From Marichromatium purpuratum 984 (GTDB lineage Bacteria; Pseudomonadota; Gammaproteobacteria; Chromatiales; Chromatiaceae), in assembly GCF_000224005.2 (NCBI RefSeq), contig NZ_CP007031.1, positions 1-64,000 on the forward strand: a stretch of DNA of 64,000 bases. The letters run 5' to 3'. Every line of letters begins with the position of its first letter. The stretch's first letter is position 1. The notes under the pieces were generated by a model that did no database searches, was not told where the DNA came from, and worked only from the letters and a program-made list of their open reading frames with translations. The position numbers and the translations under genes were made by a program. Positions 24,397-32,661 of the stretch are shown here, piece by piece.

Positions 24397-24598
24397 GGGT
24401 TGCGCACAGCTTATCAAGGTTCCCTTTCTTTTCAGTGCTTTAGCGATTTCTCTGGAGATCCAGGACGAGCGGGAGAGGGGCGCACGCAGTCGCTATGGGA
24501 TGTGCTCTTTCTCGTCGGGCGTTTGGCCGTTAACCCGTAGTAGAATAGCCCTGCAAAACCTGCGTTCTTAACACATCAAACTGCCCGGGCACTGCTTC

Positions 24599-25663
24599 AT
24601 GACCCAACTGAAGAATGACACCTTCCTGCGCGCCTTGATGCGCGAACCCGTTGATTACACGCCGGTTTGGATGATGCGCCAGGCTGGCCGCTATCTCCCC
24701 GAGTACCGTGCCACCCGCGCCAAGGCGGGCAGTTTCATGGACCTGTGCAGAAGCCCGGAACTGGCCTGCGAGGTCACCCTCCAGCCGCTCGACCGCTTCC
24801 CGCTGGATGCAGCGATCCTGTTCTCGGATATCCTCACCGTGCCCGACGCGATGGGCCTGGGGCTCTACTTCGCCGAGGGCGAGGGCCCGAACTTCGAGCG
24901 TCCGGTGCGCACCGAGGCCGATATCGACCGTCTGCCGATCCCCGATCCCGAGGGTGAGCTGAAGTACGTCATGGACGCGGTGTCGGTGATCCGTCGCGAA
25001 CTCGACGGTCGCGTGCCGCTGATCGGCTTCTCCGGCAGTCCCTGGACCCTGGCCACCTACATGGTCGAGGGCGGTAGCGCGAAGAACTTCTCCCACACCA
25101 AGGCGATGATGTTCGACCGTCCCGACCTGCTGCACCGTCTGCTGACCAAGGTCGCCGACTCGGTGACCTCCTACCTCAACGCCCAGATCGCTCGTGGCGC
25201 CCAGGCGGCGATGATCTTCGACACCTGGGGCGGTGCCCTGGCCCCGGCCCACTACCGCGAGTTCTCGCTGGCTTACATGAAGCGGGTGATGGACGGCCTG
25301 ACCCGCGAGGCCGAGGGCCGCCGCGTCCCGGTGATCCTGTTCACCAAGAACGGCGGTCAGTGGCTCGCCGACATGGCCGACACCGGCTGCGACGCCCTCG
25401 GCGTCGACTGGACCACCGATCTGGCCGATGCGCGGCGCATGGTCGGCGATCGCGTCGCCCTCCAGGGCAATCTCGACCCCTGCACCCTCTACGCCTCGCC
25501 CGAGCGGATCCGCGAGGAGGTCGCGCGGGTGCTGGAGAGCTATGGCAAGGGTCCCGGCCACGTCTTCAACCTCGGCCACGGCATCACCCCGGACGTCAAT
25601 CCCGAGAATGCCGGCGCGATGATCGAGGCGGTGCACGAGCTGAGCCGTCCCTACCACGCCTGA
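24599..25663 (+). CDS. hemE: Uroporphyrinogen decarboxylase
   Basis: HemE removes four carboxyl groups from uroporphyrinogen III to give coproporphyrinogen III, shared by haem and bacteriochlorophyll synthesis. The N-terminal signature [19 protein letters not shown] contains the substrate-binding arginines, and [12 protein letters not shown] carries the catalytic aspartate. The second signature [17 protein letters not shown] is present, as is [17 protein letters not shown] at the C-terminus. The length of 354 is typical. It is followed by a strong terminator. Confidence 0.97.
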   Translation: MTQLKNDTFLRALMREPVDYTPVWMMRQAGRYLPEYRATRAKAGSFMDLCRSPELACEVTLQPLDRFPLDAAILFSDILTVPDAMGLGLYFAEGEGPNFERPVRTEADIDRLPIPDPEGELKYVMDAVSVIRRELDGRVPLIGFSGSPWTLATYMVEGGSAKNFSHTKAMMFDRPDLLHRLLTKVADSVTSYLNAQIARGAQAAMIFDTWGGALAPAHYREFSLAYMKRVMDGLTREAEGRRVPVILFTKNGGQWLADMADTGCDALGVDWTTDLADARRMVGDRVALQGNLDPCTLYASPERIREEVARVLESYGKGPGHVFNLGHGITPDVNPENAGAMIEAVHELSRPYHA

Positions 25664-25708
25664 GTCGCTGTCACGCCGTCTTCGGACGGCGTCATCCGGC
25701 TGACATGA

Positions 25709-25748
25709 ACGGGCCCGACCACGCCTCAGCGTGGTCGGGCCCGTTTTT
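25709..25748. terminator. Intrinsic terminator after hemE, probably bidirectional
   Basis: A perfect 16-bp stem (25709-25724 with 25729-25744), a CTCA loop and a T5 tract form a classic Rho-independent terminator for hemE. On the other strand it could also stop mqo transcription, whose stop codon is at 25767. Confidence 0.9.
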
Positions 25749-25766
25749 CCGCGATCGGTTGCGGGA

Positions 25767-27176
25767 TCAGACCGCCGTGGCCAGCGCCTCGGTGGCCGGA
25801 TCCTCGTGATCGCGGGTGTCCTCGTGCCCCATCAGCAGCTCCTGCTCGAAGGCACGCTCGTCGATGCGGGCGCCGAGATACTCGGCGATGGCGCGCATGT
25901 CGCCCTCGCCAGCACCGAGACAGCTGGTGCCGCCGGGGGACGGGGTCATGTTGAAGATGATGCCGCCGCCGTCGCTGATCTTGGCCTCGCCCATGCGCAG
26001 CTTGCGTGCGCGCTTGTCGATGAGCTGTGGGCGGATCCCGCCGAAGCCCTCGGCATAGCTGATCTCTGAGGCCTGGAGCGCGGGGACGATCTTGCGGATC
26101 TCGCGCACGAACAGCTGACGGTTGAGCCAGGGCACCTCGTAGAGGAAGTTGCGCAGCACATAGTTGCGGATATCGGGCACCTTCATCAGGTCCCACACGA
26201 CTGCCGCCACATCATGATCGAAGCGCTGCACCTTGAAGAACTCGCGGATGCTCGATCGGTTGTAGCGCTCGAGCATCGGCAGCATCAGTGCGGTGGGGCC
26301 GAAGCGGGTCTTGCCGCGCTCCTTGACGTCGTGGTCGCCGTGCACCGCGGCGAAGGGCAGATTGGGGTTCTGGACGGTGTAGACCTTGCCGTTGAGTGCT
26401 TCGGGGGCGAAGTAGAAGGAGCCGGCTACCGGCAAACAGGAATACTCCAGTCCCAGCCCCATCTCCTGGGCCATCAGCAGCGAGTGCCCCCCGGCGCAGA
26501 CCACCACCGCGCGCGCCTGTAGCAGGCCGCGGTTGGTGCGCAGCACATAGTCCCCGCCCTCCTTGCGGATCGACTCGACCTTGGTCGAAAACAGCTGGGT
26601 GATCTGCTTGCCGCTGTTGCGGTCGAGACGTGCGCAAGCATCGGAGAAGGACTGTGCCAGTGCCTGGAAGTCGACCGCGCAGTACTCGTCGGCGGTTCCC
26701 GTGGCGACGATCTCCTCGGCGCGCCACCGGCCTTCGACCCGTGCCACATTGGGCTCGAGTTCGGCGATCGCCTCGCGCTCGAGCAACTCCATGCGTGGGA
26801 ATAGTCCCTTGAACCGGGCGTGGCGCTCGCGGATATAGCGACACTCCTCGGCGCCGACACCGAGCACCATCTTGGGCATGCGCTGGATGATACGGTCGCG
26901 CTCCTCGGCGGGCAGCTTGGTGGCGTAGTTGATCACCATGTAGGCGGTACGCTTGACCGAACGCGCCTTCTCCAGGGTGTAGTTGGTCTCGATGTCGCCG
27001 CAGTGGATGGTCTGGCTGTTGCTGTGGGCGTGTGAGTTGACCGTGGCGACGTCGTCGTACTTCTCCACCAGGCACAACCGCCCGAGATCGGTGAACTTGG
27101 CCAGTTCGTAGAGCAGGGCGGTGCCGGTGACGCCGGCACCGACGATGAGTACGTCGTAGTGGGTCGATGGATTCAT
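25767..27176 (-). CDS. mqo: FAD-dependent malate:quinone oxidoreductase
   Basis: A membrane-associated dehydrogenase oxidising malate to oxaloacetate with quinone as acceptor. The Rossmann FAD motif VLIVGAGVTGTALLYELA is at the N-terminus, followed by CLVEKYDDVATVNSHAHSNSQTIHCGDIETNYTLEKA, a pattern I recognise from the shorter Mqo subfamily. ARAVVVCAGGHSLLMAQ closes the second nucleotide-binding segment, and the C-terminus has FNMTPSPGGTSCLG. I chose ATG at 27176, where GGAGG lies 9 bases upstream; the ATG at 27182 is too close. Length is 469, shorter than the roughly 500-residue E. coli type. Confidence 0.87.
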   Translation of the reverse strand: MNPSTHYDVLIVGAGVTGTALLYELAKFTDLGRLCLVEKYDDVATVNSHAHSNSQTIHCGDIETNYTLEKARSVKRTAYMVINYATKLPAEERDRIIQRMPKMVLGVGAEECRYIRERHARFKGLFPRMELLEREAIAELEPNVARVEGRWRAEEIVATGTADEYCAVDFQALAQSFSDACARLDRNSGKQITQLFSTKVESIRKEGGDYVLRTNRGLLQARAVVVCAGGHSLLMAQEMGLGLEYSCLPVAGSFYFAPEALNGKVYTVQNPNLPFAAVHGDHDVKERGKTRFGPTALMLPMLERYNRSSIREFFKVQRFDHDVAAVVWDLMKVPDIRNYVLRNFLYEVPWLNRQLFVREIRKIVPALQASEISYAEGFGGIRPQLIDKRARKLRMGEAKISDGGGIIFNMTPSPGGTSCLGAGEGDMRAIAEYLGARIDERAFEQELLMGHEDTRDHEDPATEALATAV

Positions 27177-27429
27177 GCTCATGGTCCTCCGCAACGGCGT
27201 TGCCGGCTCTAAGCGCAAGAGCCCTGGGTTCGGGCCTTGCGCGTGGCGCAGGGATGCACCGGTCGTTGTGACGACACGGGTGGTGGTCACTGGATCCGGG
27301 AGCGGGGCCTCGAGGATGGTTCGGCCCCGAACCGACGGCGCTCCTGCGCGAGTTACCGTCTGTGATCCCTATCGGGAAGGTGCACCGGGTGAGCCCCGAC
27401 GCGGTATGGATTCACACTAGCGGATGCGG

Positions 27430-27560
27430 GGCCGGGAAAGAACGCAGTGGGACAGATTTATAATATTGATATTTACAATCAATTTATTGGTTGTATTGAC
27501 TTAAATAAATACCAACGGCCACGATCGGAAATTCGTTCTTTTTCATGATTGTATCTTTGA
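27430..27560. promoter_or_regulatory. AT-rich mqo leader with a consensus IHF-type site
   Basis: The 515-base gap between mqo and fetB holds no gene. Its AT-rich centre contains AATCAATTTATTG at 27477-27489, which matches the IHF consensus WATCAANNNNTTR exactly. TATAAT-like hexamers are nearby on the minus strand. This suggests a bent, regulated promoter for mqo. No DnaA box was seen here. Confidence 0.4.
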
Positions 27561-27691
27561 TAACAGTGGCTTATTTCATCTTTCCCGATCAGCTCGCTGA
27601 GGGCGGTGTTGGATCGTTGAGGGAGGACCGACCCATCGCCGGGGCGGATTCGATGCGGAAAAAAAGCACGATTTGTGCCTCGGTTCCTCGC

Positions 27692-28501
27692 TCAACCACC
27701 CCTCGGGCGCGCCTTCAGCCGATCCAGACGCAGTCGCTGGCGACCGTCGAACAGCCGTCGCGAGCCCGCCCAGACCGCGAAGATCGATCCCAATCCGGTG
27801 CCGCCTGCGATCAGGAACATGATCAGGATCTGATACCTGGCCGCCTCCAGTGGTGGGCTGCCGGCCAGCACCTGACCGGTCATCATCCCCGGCAGGCTGA
27901 CCAGCCCGGCGCTGGCCATGGAGTTGATGATCGGGATCAGTCCAGAGCGGATCGCTTCGCGGCGTACCTCCCCGATCGCCTCGTCCCAGTCGGCGCCGGC
28001 GAGCAGCCGCGCCTCGATGCGCGCGCGCGCCTCCCAGGCGTAACGGGTGAGGTTGTCGAGGGCGATGGCGATGCCGTTCATGGTGTTGCCGAGCAGCATG
28101 CCGAGCAGCGGGATCAGGTACTGCGGCTGGTACCAGGGATCGACCCCGATCACCAGGGTGAGGGCGAGGAAGGTCACCCCGAACGAGGACAGGAACATCG
28201 ACACCGCGCCGATGCCGTAGCCCCAGGGACCGCGATAGCGACGGCGCTGACGCTGCATCACCTCCCAGCCGGCCACCGCGAGCATCACCAGCGCCACCGG
28301 GGCGATCAGCGACAGGCTCGACTGGGCGAATAACACCTTGAGCACCAGCCCGATCAGGCTGAGCTGGATGGCGCTGCGCAGCGCGGCGACGAGCACGCGC
28401 CGCTCCACCCCCAGGCGCAGCCGCCAGGAGACCCAGGCGAGCAGCAGGACCAGCACCGCGGCGAGCGAGAGATCGAGTGGCGTGAGCGAGATCAGCGTCA
28501 T
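27692..28501 (-). CDS. fetB: Iron export ABC permease FetB (YbbM-like)
   Basis: A 269-residue integral membrane protein with about seven hydrophobic segments. The FetB/YbbM hallmarks are present: the LRSAIQLSLIGLVLKVLF segment, LIPLLGMLLGNTMNGIAIALDNL, and AIRSGLIPIINSMASAGLVSLPGMMTGQVLAG. In E. coli FetAB aids iron efflux and resistance to oxidative stress. The ATG overlaps the fetA stop (ATGA), so the two subunits are translationally coupled. Confidence 0.9.
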   Translation of the reverse strand: MTLISLTPLDLSLAAVLVLLLAWVSWRLRLGVERRVLVAALRSAIQLSLIGLVLKVLFAQSSLSLIAPVALVMLAVAGWEVMQRQRRRYRGPWGYGIGAVSMFLSSFGVTFLALTLVIGVDPWYQPQYLIPLLGMLLGNTMNGIAIALDNLTRYAWEARARIEARLLAGADWDEAIGEVRREAIRSGLIPIINSMASAGLVSLPGMMTGQVLAGSPPLEAARYQILIMFLIAGGTGLGSIFAVWAGSRRLFDGRQRLRLDRLKARPRGG

Positions 28502-29115
28502 GACGGGTCGATGTCCTCGGGTTCAAGCCGACCGTCGCGGATGCTCAGCCGGCGATCGCCGAGTCGGCGCCGTTGCGCCGGGTCGTGACTGACCCAGAGC
28601 ACCGGCGTGCGGTGGGCGGCGCGGTAGTCCTCGATCAGCCCCTCGACCCGGGCGCAGTTCTGCGGGTCGAGGTTGGCGGTGGCCTCGTCGAGCAGCAGCG
28701 CCCGTGGCGACTGGGCGAGCAGACGTAGCAGCGCTAGGCGCTGGCGCTCGCCGGTCGAGAGCCGGGCGACCGGCCAGTCGAGTACCTCGGGGCCGAAGCC
28801 AAGCACACTCAGCCAGTCATCGAGTGGCGGGTGTGTGGCGGGCAGATGCTCACCCACCGACTCGCCCCACCAGGCCGACTCGGCCGGCAGCAGCCCGACG
28901 CGGCGACGCCACAGCGGGGCGGGCAGGCGCGAGCGCGGCACGTCGTCGAGCCAGGCCTCGCCCCGGTGCGGGTCGAGGTCGGCGATGGCGCGCAGCAGCA
29001 GGCTCTTGCCGCAGCCCGATGGGCCCGACAGGAACACCCGCTCGCCGCCGCCGACGGCCAGGTCGATGGGCCCGAACAAGGCGTTGCCGAGCCCCTGGAC
29101 CCTGAGCCCGCCCAT
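28498..29115 (-). CDS. fetA: Iron export ABC ATP-binding protein FetA
   Basis: The ATPase partner of FetB, 205 residues. Walker A is SGPSGCGKSLLLRAI near residue 30, the signature is LSTGERQRLALLRLL near 120, and Walker B is ALLLDEATANLDP, followed by LWVSHDPAQRRRLGDR. Gene order and ATGA coupling with fetB support the assignment. Its start codon overlaps the trmB stop by one base, so trmB, fetA and fetB may be cotranscribed. Confidence 0.9.
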   Translation of the reverse strand: MGGLRVQGLGNALFGPIDLAVGGGERVFLSGPSGCGKSLLLRAIADLDPHRGEAWLDDVPRSRLPAPLWRRRVGLLPAESAWWGESVGEHLPATHPPLDDWLSVLGFGPEVLDWPVARLSTGERQRLALLRLLAQSPRALLLDEATANLDPQNCARVEGLIEDYRAAHRTPVLWVSHDPAQRRRLGDRRLSIRDGRLEPEDIDPS

Positions 29116-29807
29116 CAGCTGCGGCGGAAGATCAGGTCGTGGACCGGGTGACCGAGGCGCTCGCCGCGCTGCTCGAACTTGGTCAGCGGACGGCTCTCGG
29201 GGCGTGGGGTGTAGTGACCGGCGCCGGCGGTGTTGGCGAAGCCCGTGGCCGCCTCCAGGGTTTCGAGCATCTGCTCGGCATAGGGCTCCCAGTCGGTGGC
29301 GGCGTGGAAGTGACCGCCGGGACGGATGGCGCGTTCGAGCAACGCGATCATCCCGGGGTTGAGGATGCGGCGCTTGTGATGACGCTTCTTCGGCCAGGGG
29401 TCGGGGAAGAACAGCTGCACCCGGTCGAGCGCGCCGGGGGCGATGCCGTGGGTGAGCAGTTCGACGGCGTCCTGACGCATCACCCGCAGGTTGTCGATGC
29501 CGAGCCGCTCGATCTCGAGCAGCAGGTGCCCGACCCCGGGGCGATGGACCTCGACCCCGAGCCAGTTGCGCGCCGGGTCGTCGGCGGCCATCCGCGCCAG
29601 CGACTCACCGTTGCCGAAGCCGATCTCGAGGGTCACCGGCTGGTCGTTGCCGAACAGCGCGCCGAGATCGAGCGGCGCCGGCGCCTGCCAGTCGACGCCG
29701 AAGCGGGGCCAGAGCTCGGCGAAGGCGCGCTCCTGGCCCGGGGTGAGTCGGCCCTCGCGCAGCACGAAGCTGCGCACCTGACGATGACGGGGATCTGTTG
29801 GTTGCAC
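29115..29807 (-). CDS. trmB: tRNA (guanine-N7-)-methyltransferase
   Basis: TrmB uses S-adenosylmethionine to form m7G46 in tRNA. The SAM-binding motif LEIGFGNGESL, VMRQDAVELL and the signature FFPDPWPKKRHHKRR are all present; the C-terminal block includes TKFEQRGERLGHPVHDL. The start is uncertain. GTG at 29807 gives MQPTDPRHRQVRSF and 230 residues. The frame continues upstream to 29945 without family similarity and no ribosome site is strong. Confidence 0.93.
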   Translation of the reverse strand: MQPTDPRHRQVRSFVLREGRLTPGQERAFAELWPRFGVDWQAPAPLDLGALFGNDQPVTLEIGFGNGESLARMAADDPARNWLGVEVHRPGVGHLLLEIERLGIDNLRVMRQDAVELLTHGIAPGALDRVQLFFPDPWPKKRHHKRRILNPGMIALLERAIRPGGHFHAATDWEPYAEQMLETLEAATGFANTAGAGHYTPRPESRPLTKFEQRGERLGHPVHDLIFRRS

Positions 29808-29964
29808 GGATGGATTCTCGACGCTTGATGACTGATGAGCGGATGGATCGTGGCGGGGGCGATCCCTGGGCGGGGTCTGCGTCCTGGCGGTTCGAGGCGA
29901 TGTCTCCGCAGCTCCGCTGCACGATCGGGAGGCGCAGGATACCAAGAGCGGGCGGTCGGTGGGG

Positions 29965-30009
29965 CAGCGCGCCCGAGCGGGCGCGCTGGCGACGGGCCGA
30001 TGCCCGTCG
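29965..30009. terminator. Paired GC-rich hairpins downstream of thiG
   Basis: Two adjacent inverted repeats occur just past the thiG stop: 29990-29997 with 30002-30009 (8-bp stem), and 29965-29975 with 29978-29988 (11-bp stem). They lack T-tracts, so they may be Rho-assisted termination or 3' protection structures. Confidence 0.4.
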
Positions 30010-30018
30010 GCGGGAGAC

Positions 30019-30816
30019 TCAGAAGAACAGCCCCTCGATCGGCGAGGAGGCCGAGGCGAAGCGCTTGGCCGGCATGCGCCCGGCGAGATAGGCCTCGCGT
30101 CCGGCCTCGATGCCCTTGCGCATGGCTGTGGCCATCAGCACCGGGTCCTTGGCCGCGGCGATGGCGGTGTTCATCAGCACGCCGTCGCAGCCGAGTTCCA
30201 TCGCTTCGGCGGCGTCGGAGGCGGTGCCCACGCCGGCGTCGACCAGCACCGGCACCTTGGCGTTCTCGACGATGGTGCGGATGTTGAGCGGATTGCGGAT
30301 GCCTAGACCCGAGCCGATCGGCGCGGCCAGCGGCATCACCGCGCAGCAGCCGATGGCCTCCAGCTCGCGGGCGACGATCGGGTCGTCATTGGTGTAGACC
30401 ATCACGTCGAAGCCGTCGGCGACGAGGATCTCGGCGGCCTTGAGGGTGGCGATGACATCGGGGAACAGGGTCTGCTGGTCGCCGAGCACCTCGAGCTTGA
30501 CCAGCTTGTGGCCGTCGAGCAGCTCGCGCGCCAGGCGGCAGGTGCGCACCGCGGTGTCGACATCGAAGCAACCGGCGGTGTTGGGCAGATAGGTGTAGCG
30601 CTCCGGGGGCAGCACGTCGAGGATGTTGGGCTCATCGGCGTTCTGGCCGAGGTTGGTGCGACGCACCGCGACCGTGACGATCTCGGCGCCGCTGGCCTCG
30701 ATGGCACGCGCAGTCTCGTCCATGTCCTTGTACTTACCGGTGCCGACGAGCAGGCGGGAGCCGTACTCCTTGCCGGCGATGACGAGTCGGTCTGGGTTCT
30801 GGGTCGCTGTGGTCAT
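30019..30816 (-). CDS. thiG: Thiazole synthase
   Basis: ThiG makes the thiazole phosphate moiety of thiamine from 1-deoxyxylulose 5-phosphate, dehydroglycine and the ThiS thiocarboxylate. It is a TIM-barrel protein of 265 residues. [13 protein letters not shown] carries a conserved loop, [12 protein letters not shown] is typical, [14 protein letters not shown] includes the Schiff-base lysine region, and [21 protein letters not shown] is the phosphate-binding end. The start [11 protein letters not shown] at 30816 has only a weak ribosome site. It lies 120 bases after thiS on the same strand. Confidence 0.95.
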   Translation of the reverse strand: MTTATQNPDRLVIAGKEYGSRLLVGTGKYKDMDETARAIEASGAEIVTVAVRRTNLGQNADEPNILDVLPPERYTYLPNTAGCFDVDTAVRTCRLARELLDGHKLVKLEVLGDQQTLFPDVIATLKAAEILVADGFDVMVYTNDDPIVARELEAIGCCAVMPLAAPIGSGLGIRNPLNIRTIVENAKVPVLVDAGVGTASDAAEAMELGCDGVLMNTAIAAAKDPVLMATAMRKGIEAGREAYLAGRMPAKRFASASSPIEGLFF

Positions 30817-30936
30817 GGGGGTCCGTGTCGAAGCGTGAAGTGGAAAACGAACCAGCATGCGGCCGGTGGCGGGCAAATTCAAAAGGGCCGCATCTGTGAA
30901 TCAAGGATGGCACCGGGGCAGGCCCGGCGTGGCCGT

Positions 30937-31137
30937 TCAGCCGCCGCCGACGGCGTGGATGATCTCCACCCGGTCGTCGGCGATGAGACGGTGCTCGGCG
31001 AAGCGGCTGCGCGGCACCAGCTCGGCGTTGACCTCGACGGCGAGACGTTTGCCGGTGAGTTCGAGCTGTTCGAGCAGCTCGGCCATGGTGATGGCCTCGG
31101 CGACCTCGGTGCGGTCGCCGTTGATCTCGATCTGCAT
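30937..31137 (-). CDS. thiS: Sulfur carrier protein ThiS
   Basis: A 66-residue ubiquitin-like sulfur carrier for thiazole synthesis. It starts MQIEINGD and ends in the required glycine pair (HAVGGG), which is thiocarboxylated. GAGG within the glgC stop region (TGATGAGG) can serve as ribosome site, so thiS is probably coupled to glgC translation. An alternative ATG at 31155 would overlap the glgC stop. Confidence 0.93.
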   Translation of the reverse strand: MQIEINGDRTEVAEAITMAELLEQLELTGKRLAVEVNAELVPRSRFAEHRLIADDRVEIIHAVGGG

Positions 31138-31151
31138 GTGCTCTGTGTTCC

Positions 31152-32423
31152 TCATCGCACGTGGTTGGCGTTCTGCCCGAGCATCTCCGGGGTCACCAGG
31201 GTGATGCCACTGTCGGTGACCTGGTAGCCGGCGCGACGGTCGGCCTCGGGGTCGAGTCCGATCACGGTGCCTTCCTCGAGCTGGCAGTAGCGTTCGATGA
31301 TGGCGTTGCGGATGGTGCAATTGCGACCGATGTCGACGTCGGGCAGCACCACTGAGTCCTCGACATAGGCGAAAGAGTTCACTCGCACGTTGGAGAACAG
31401 CAGCGAGTGACGCACCTTGGCCTCGGAGATGATGCAGCCGCCCGAGACCATGGAGTCGACCGCCATGCCGCGTCGGTCCTCGTCGTCGAAGACGAACTTG
31501 GCCGGCGGCAATTGCTCCTGATAGGTCCAGATCGGCCAACCCTTGTCATAGAGGTTGAGCGGCGGGGTGACGCCGATCAGCTCGAGATTGGCCTCCCAGA
31601 AGGCATCGAGGGTGCCGACGTCGCGCCAGTAGGCCTGCTCGCCGCTGACCGGGTCGCGGAAGGTATAGGCCATCACCCGGTACTGCTTGATCACCGAGGG
31701 GATGATGTCCTTGCCGAAGTCGCGGCTCGAGCCACGGGTGTCGGCGTCCTTCTGCAGCTGCTCGAAGAGGAAGTCGCGGTTGAAGACGTAGATCCCCATC
31801 GAGGCGAAGCACCGTCCGGGCGCGCCGGGGATCGGCTTGGGCTCGGCGGGTTTCTCCTCGAAGCCACGTACCCGATGGCCGGCGTCGACCTCCATCACTC
31901 CGAATTCGCGGGCGCGCTCGGTCTCGACCTCGAGACAGCCGACGGTCATGTCGGCGCCCGACTCGACGTGGAAGGCGATCATCGCGCCATAGTCCATCTT
32001 GTAGATGTGGTCGCCGGCGAGGATCAGCACATAGTCGGGGTCGTGGTCGCGGATGATGTCGAGGTTCTGGTAGACCGCATCGGCGGTGCCGGCGTACCAG
32101 GAGTTCTCGGTCACGCGCTGCTGCGCCGGCCACAGCTCGACGAATTCGCCGAACTCGCCGCGCAGGAAGCCCCAGCCCTTCTGGATGTGCAGGATCAGCG
32201 AATGCGCCTTGTATTGGGTGAGCACGCCGATGCGACGGATCCCTGAGTTGATGCAGTTCGACAGCGGGAAGTCGATGATGCGGAACTTGCCGCCGAAGGG
32301 CACCGCTGGCTTGGAACCCCAGGTGGTGAGCTGCTTGAGGCGGGATCCCCGTCCGCCAGCCAGGATCAGCGCCAGGGTATTGCGGGTGAGACGGCTGATG
32401 AAACGGGGGTTGCTGTGGGGCAT
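31152..32423 (-). CDS. glgC: Glucose-1-phosphate adenylyltransferase
   Basis: ADP-glucose pyrophosphorylase is the committed step of glycogen synthesis. The nucleotide-binding [17 protein letters not shown] is followed by [20 protein letters not shown], with [10 protein letters not shown] and the glucose-phosphate region [13 protein letters not shown] further on. The C-terminal left-handed helix region ([18 protein letters not shown]) is present. It is 423 residues. AGGAGG precedes the ATG. It is divergent from glgB across 238 bases, and the two probably share a control region. Confidence 0.96.
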   Translation of the reverse strand: MPHSNPRFISRLTRNTLALILAGGRGSRLKQLTTWGSKPAVPFGGKFRIIDFPLSNCINSGIRRIGVLTQYKAHSLILHIQKGWGFLRGEFGEFVELWPAQQRVTENSWYAGTADAVYQNLDIIRDHDPDYVLILAGDHIYKMDYGAMIAFHVESGADMTVGCLEVETERAREFGVMEVDAGHRVRGFEEKPAEPKPIPGAPGRCFASMGIYVFNRDFLFEQLQKDADTRGSSRDFGKDIIPSVIKQYRVMAYTFRDPVSGEQAYWRDVGTLDAFWEANLELIGVTPPLNLYDKGWPIWTYQEQLPPAKFVFDDEDRRGMAVDSMVSGGCIISEAKVRHSLLFSNVRVNSFAYVEDSVVLPDVDIGRNCTIRNAIIERYCQLEEGTVIGLDPEADRRAGYQVTDSGITLVTPEMLGQNANHVR

Positions 32424-32661
32424 GAAATCCTCCTGGAATCTTGAGGCAACCGCATGTTAAGCAGTGCCCTTATGATACCATCGAGGGCGTTCTTCAGAGC
32501 GGATCGAGCCGTGTTCGTCGAGCCATTTCCCCGATCTTTGCTGAGTATCGGACGAGGCTCGCGCGGTGACGTGCGTTCCCAGTCTCGACTGGTCAGCGGC
32601 CCCGGCGGCGGGCCCGTCACTGACCCCGACCACAGCTAGACAGCGGAGGAAGATCAGCGAT

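Larger units (their letters stand above)
24181..24420. other. oriC: Candidate chromosomal replication origin (oriC)
   Basis: The non-coding gap between divergent uvrD and hemE holds a very AT-rich stretch (24191-24285, including a run of ten T at 24266-24275 followed by TATATATAT), beside a DnaA-box cluster. Perfect boxes are TGTGGATAA at 24330-24338 and TTATCCACA at 24388-24396. Near matches are TGTGGATAT at 24246-24254 and TTATCCATC at 24376-24384, with weaker ones at 24254 and 24364. An AT-rich unwinding element flanked by box arrays is the standard bacterial oriC layout. No ORF is present in 24074-24598. Confidence 0.72.

Noticed and set aside
27430-27560. Alternative replication origin
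   Set aside because: AT-rich but without any DnaA box, unlike the 24.2 kb gap.
30817-30936. TPP riboswitch before thiG
   Set aside because: The 120-base gap lacks the conserved thi-box sequences; searched by eye only.
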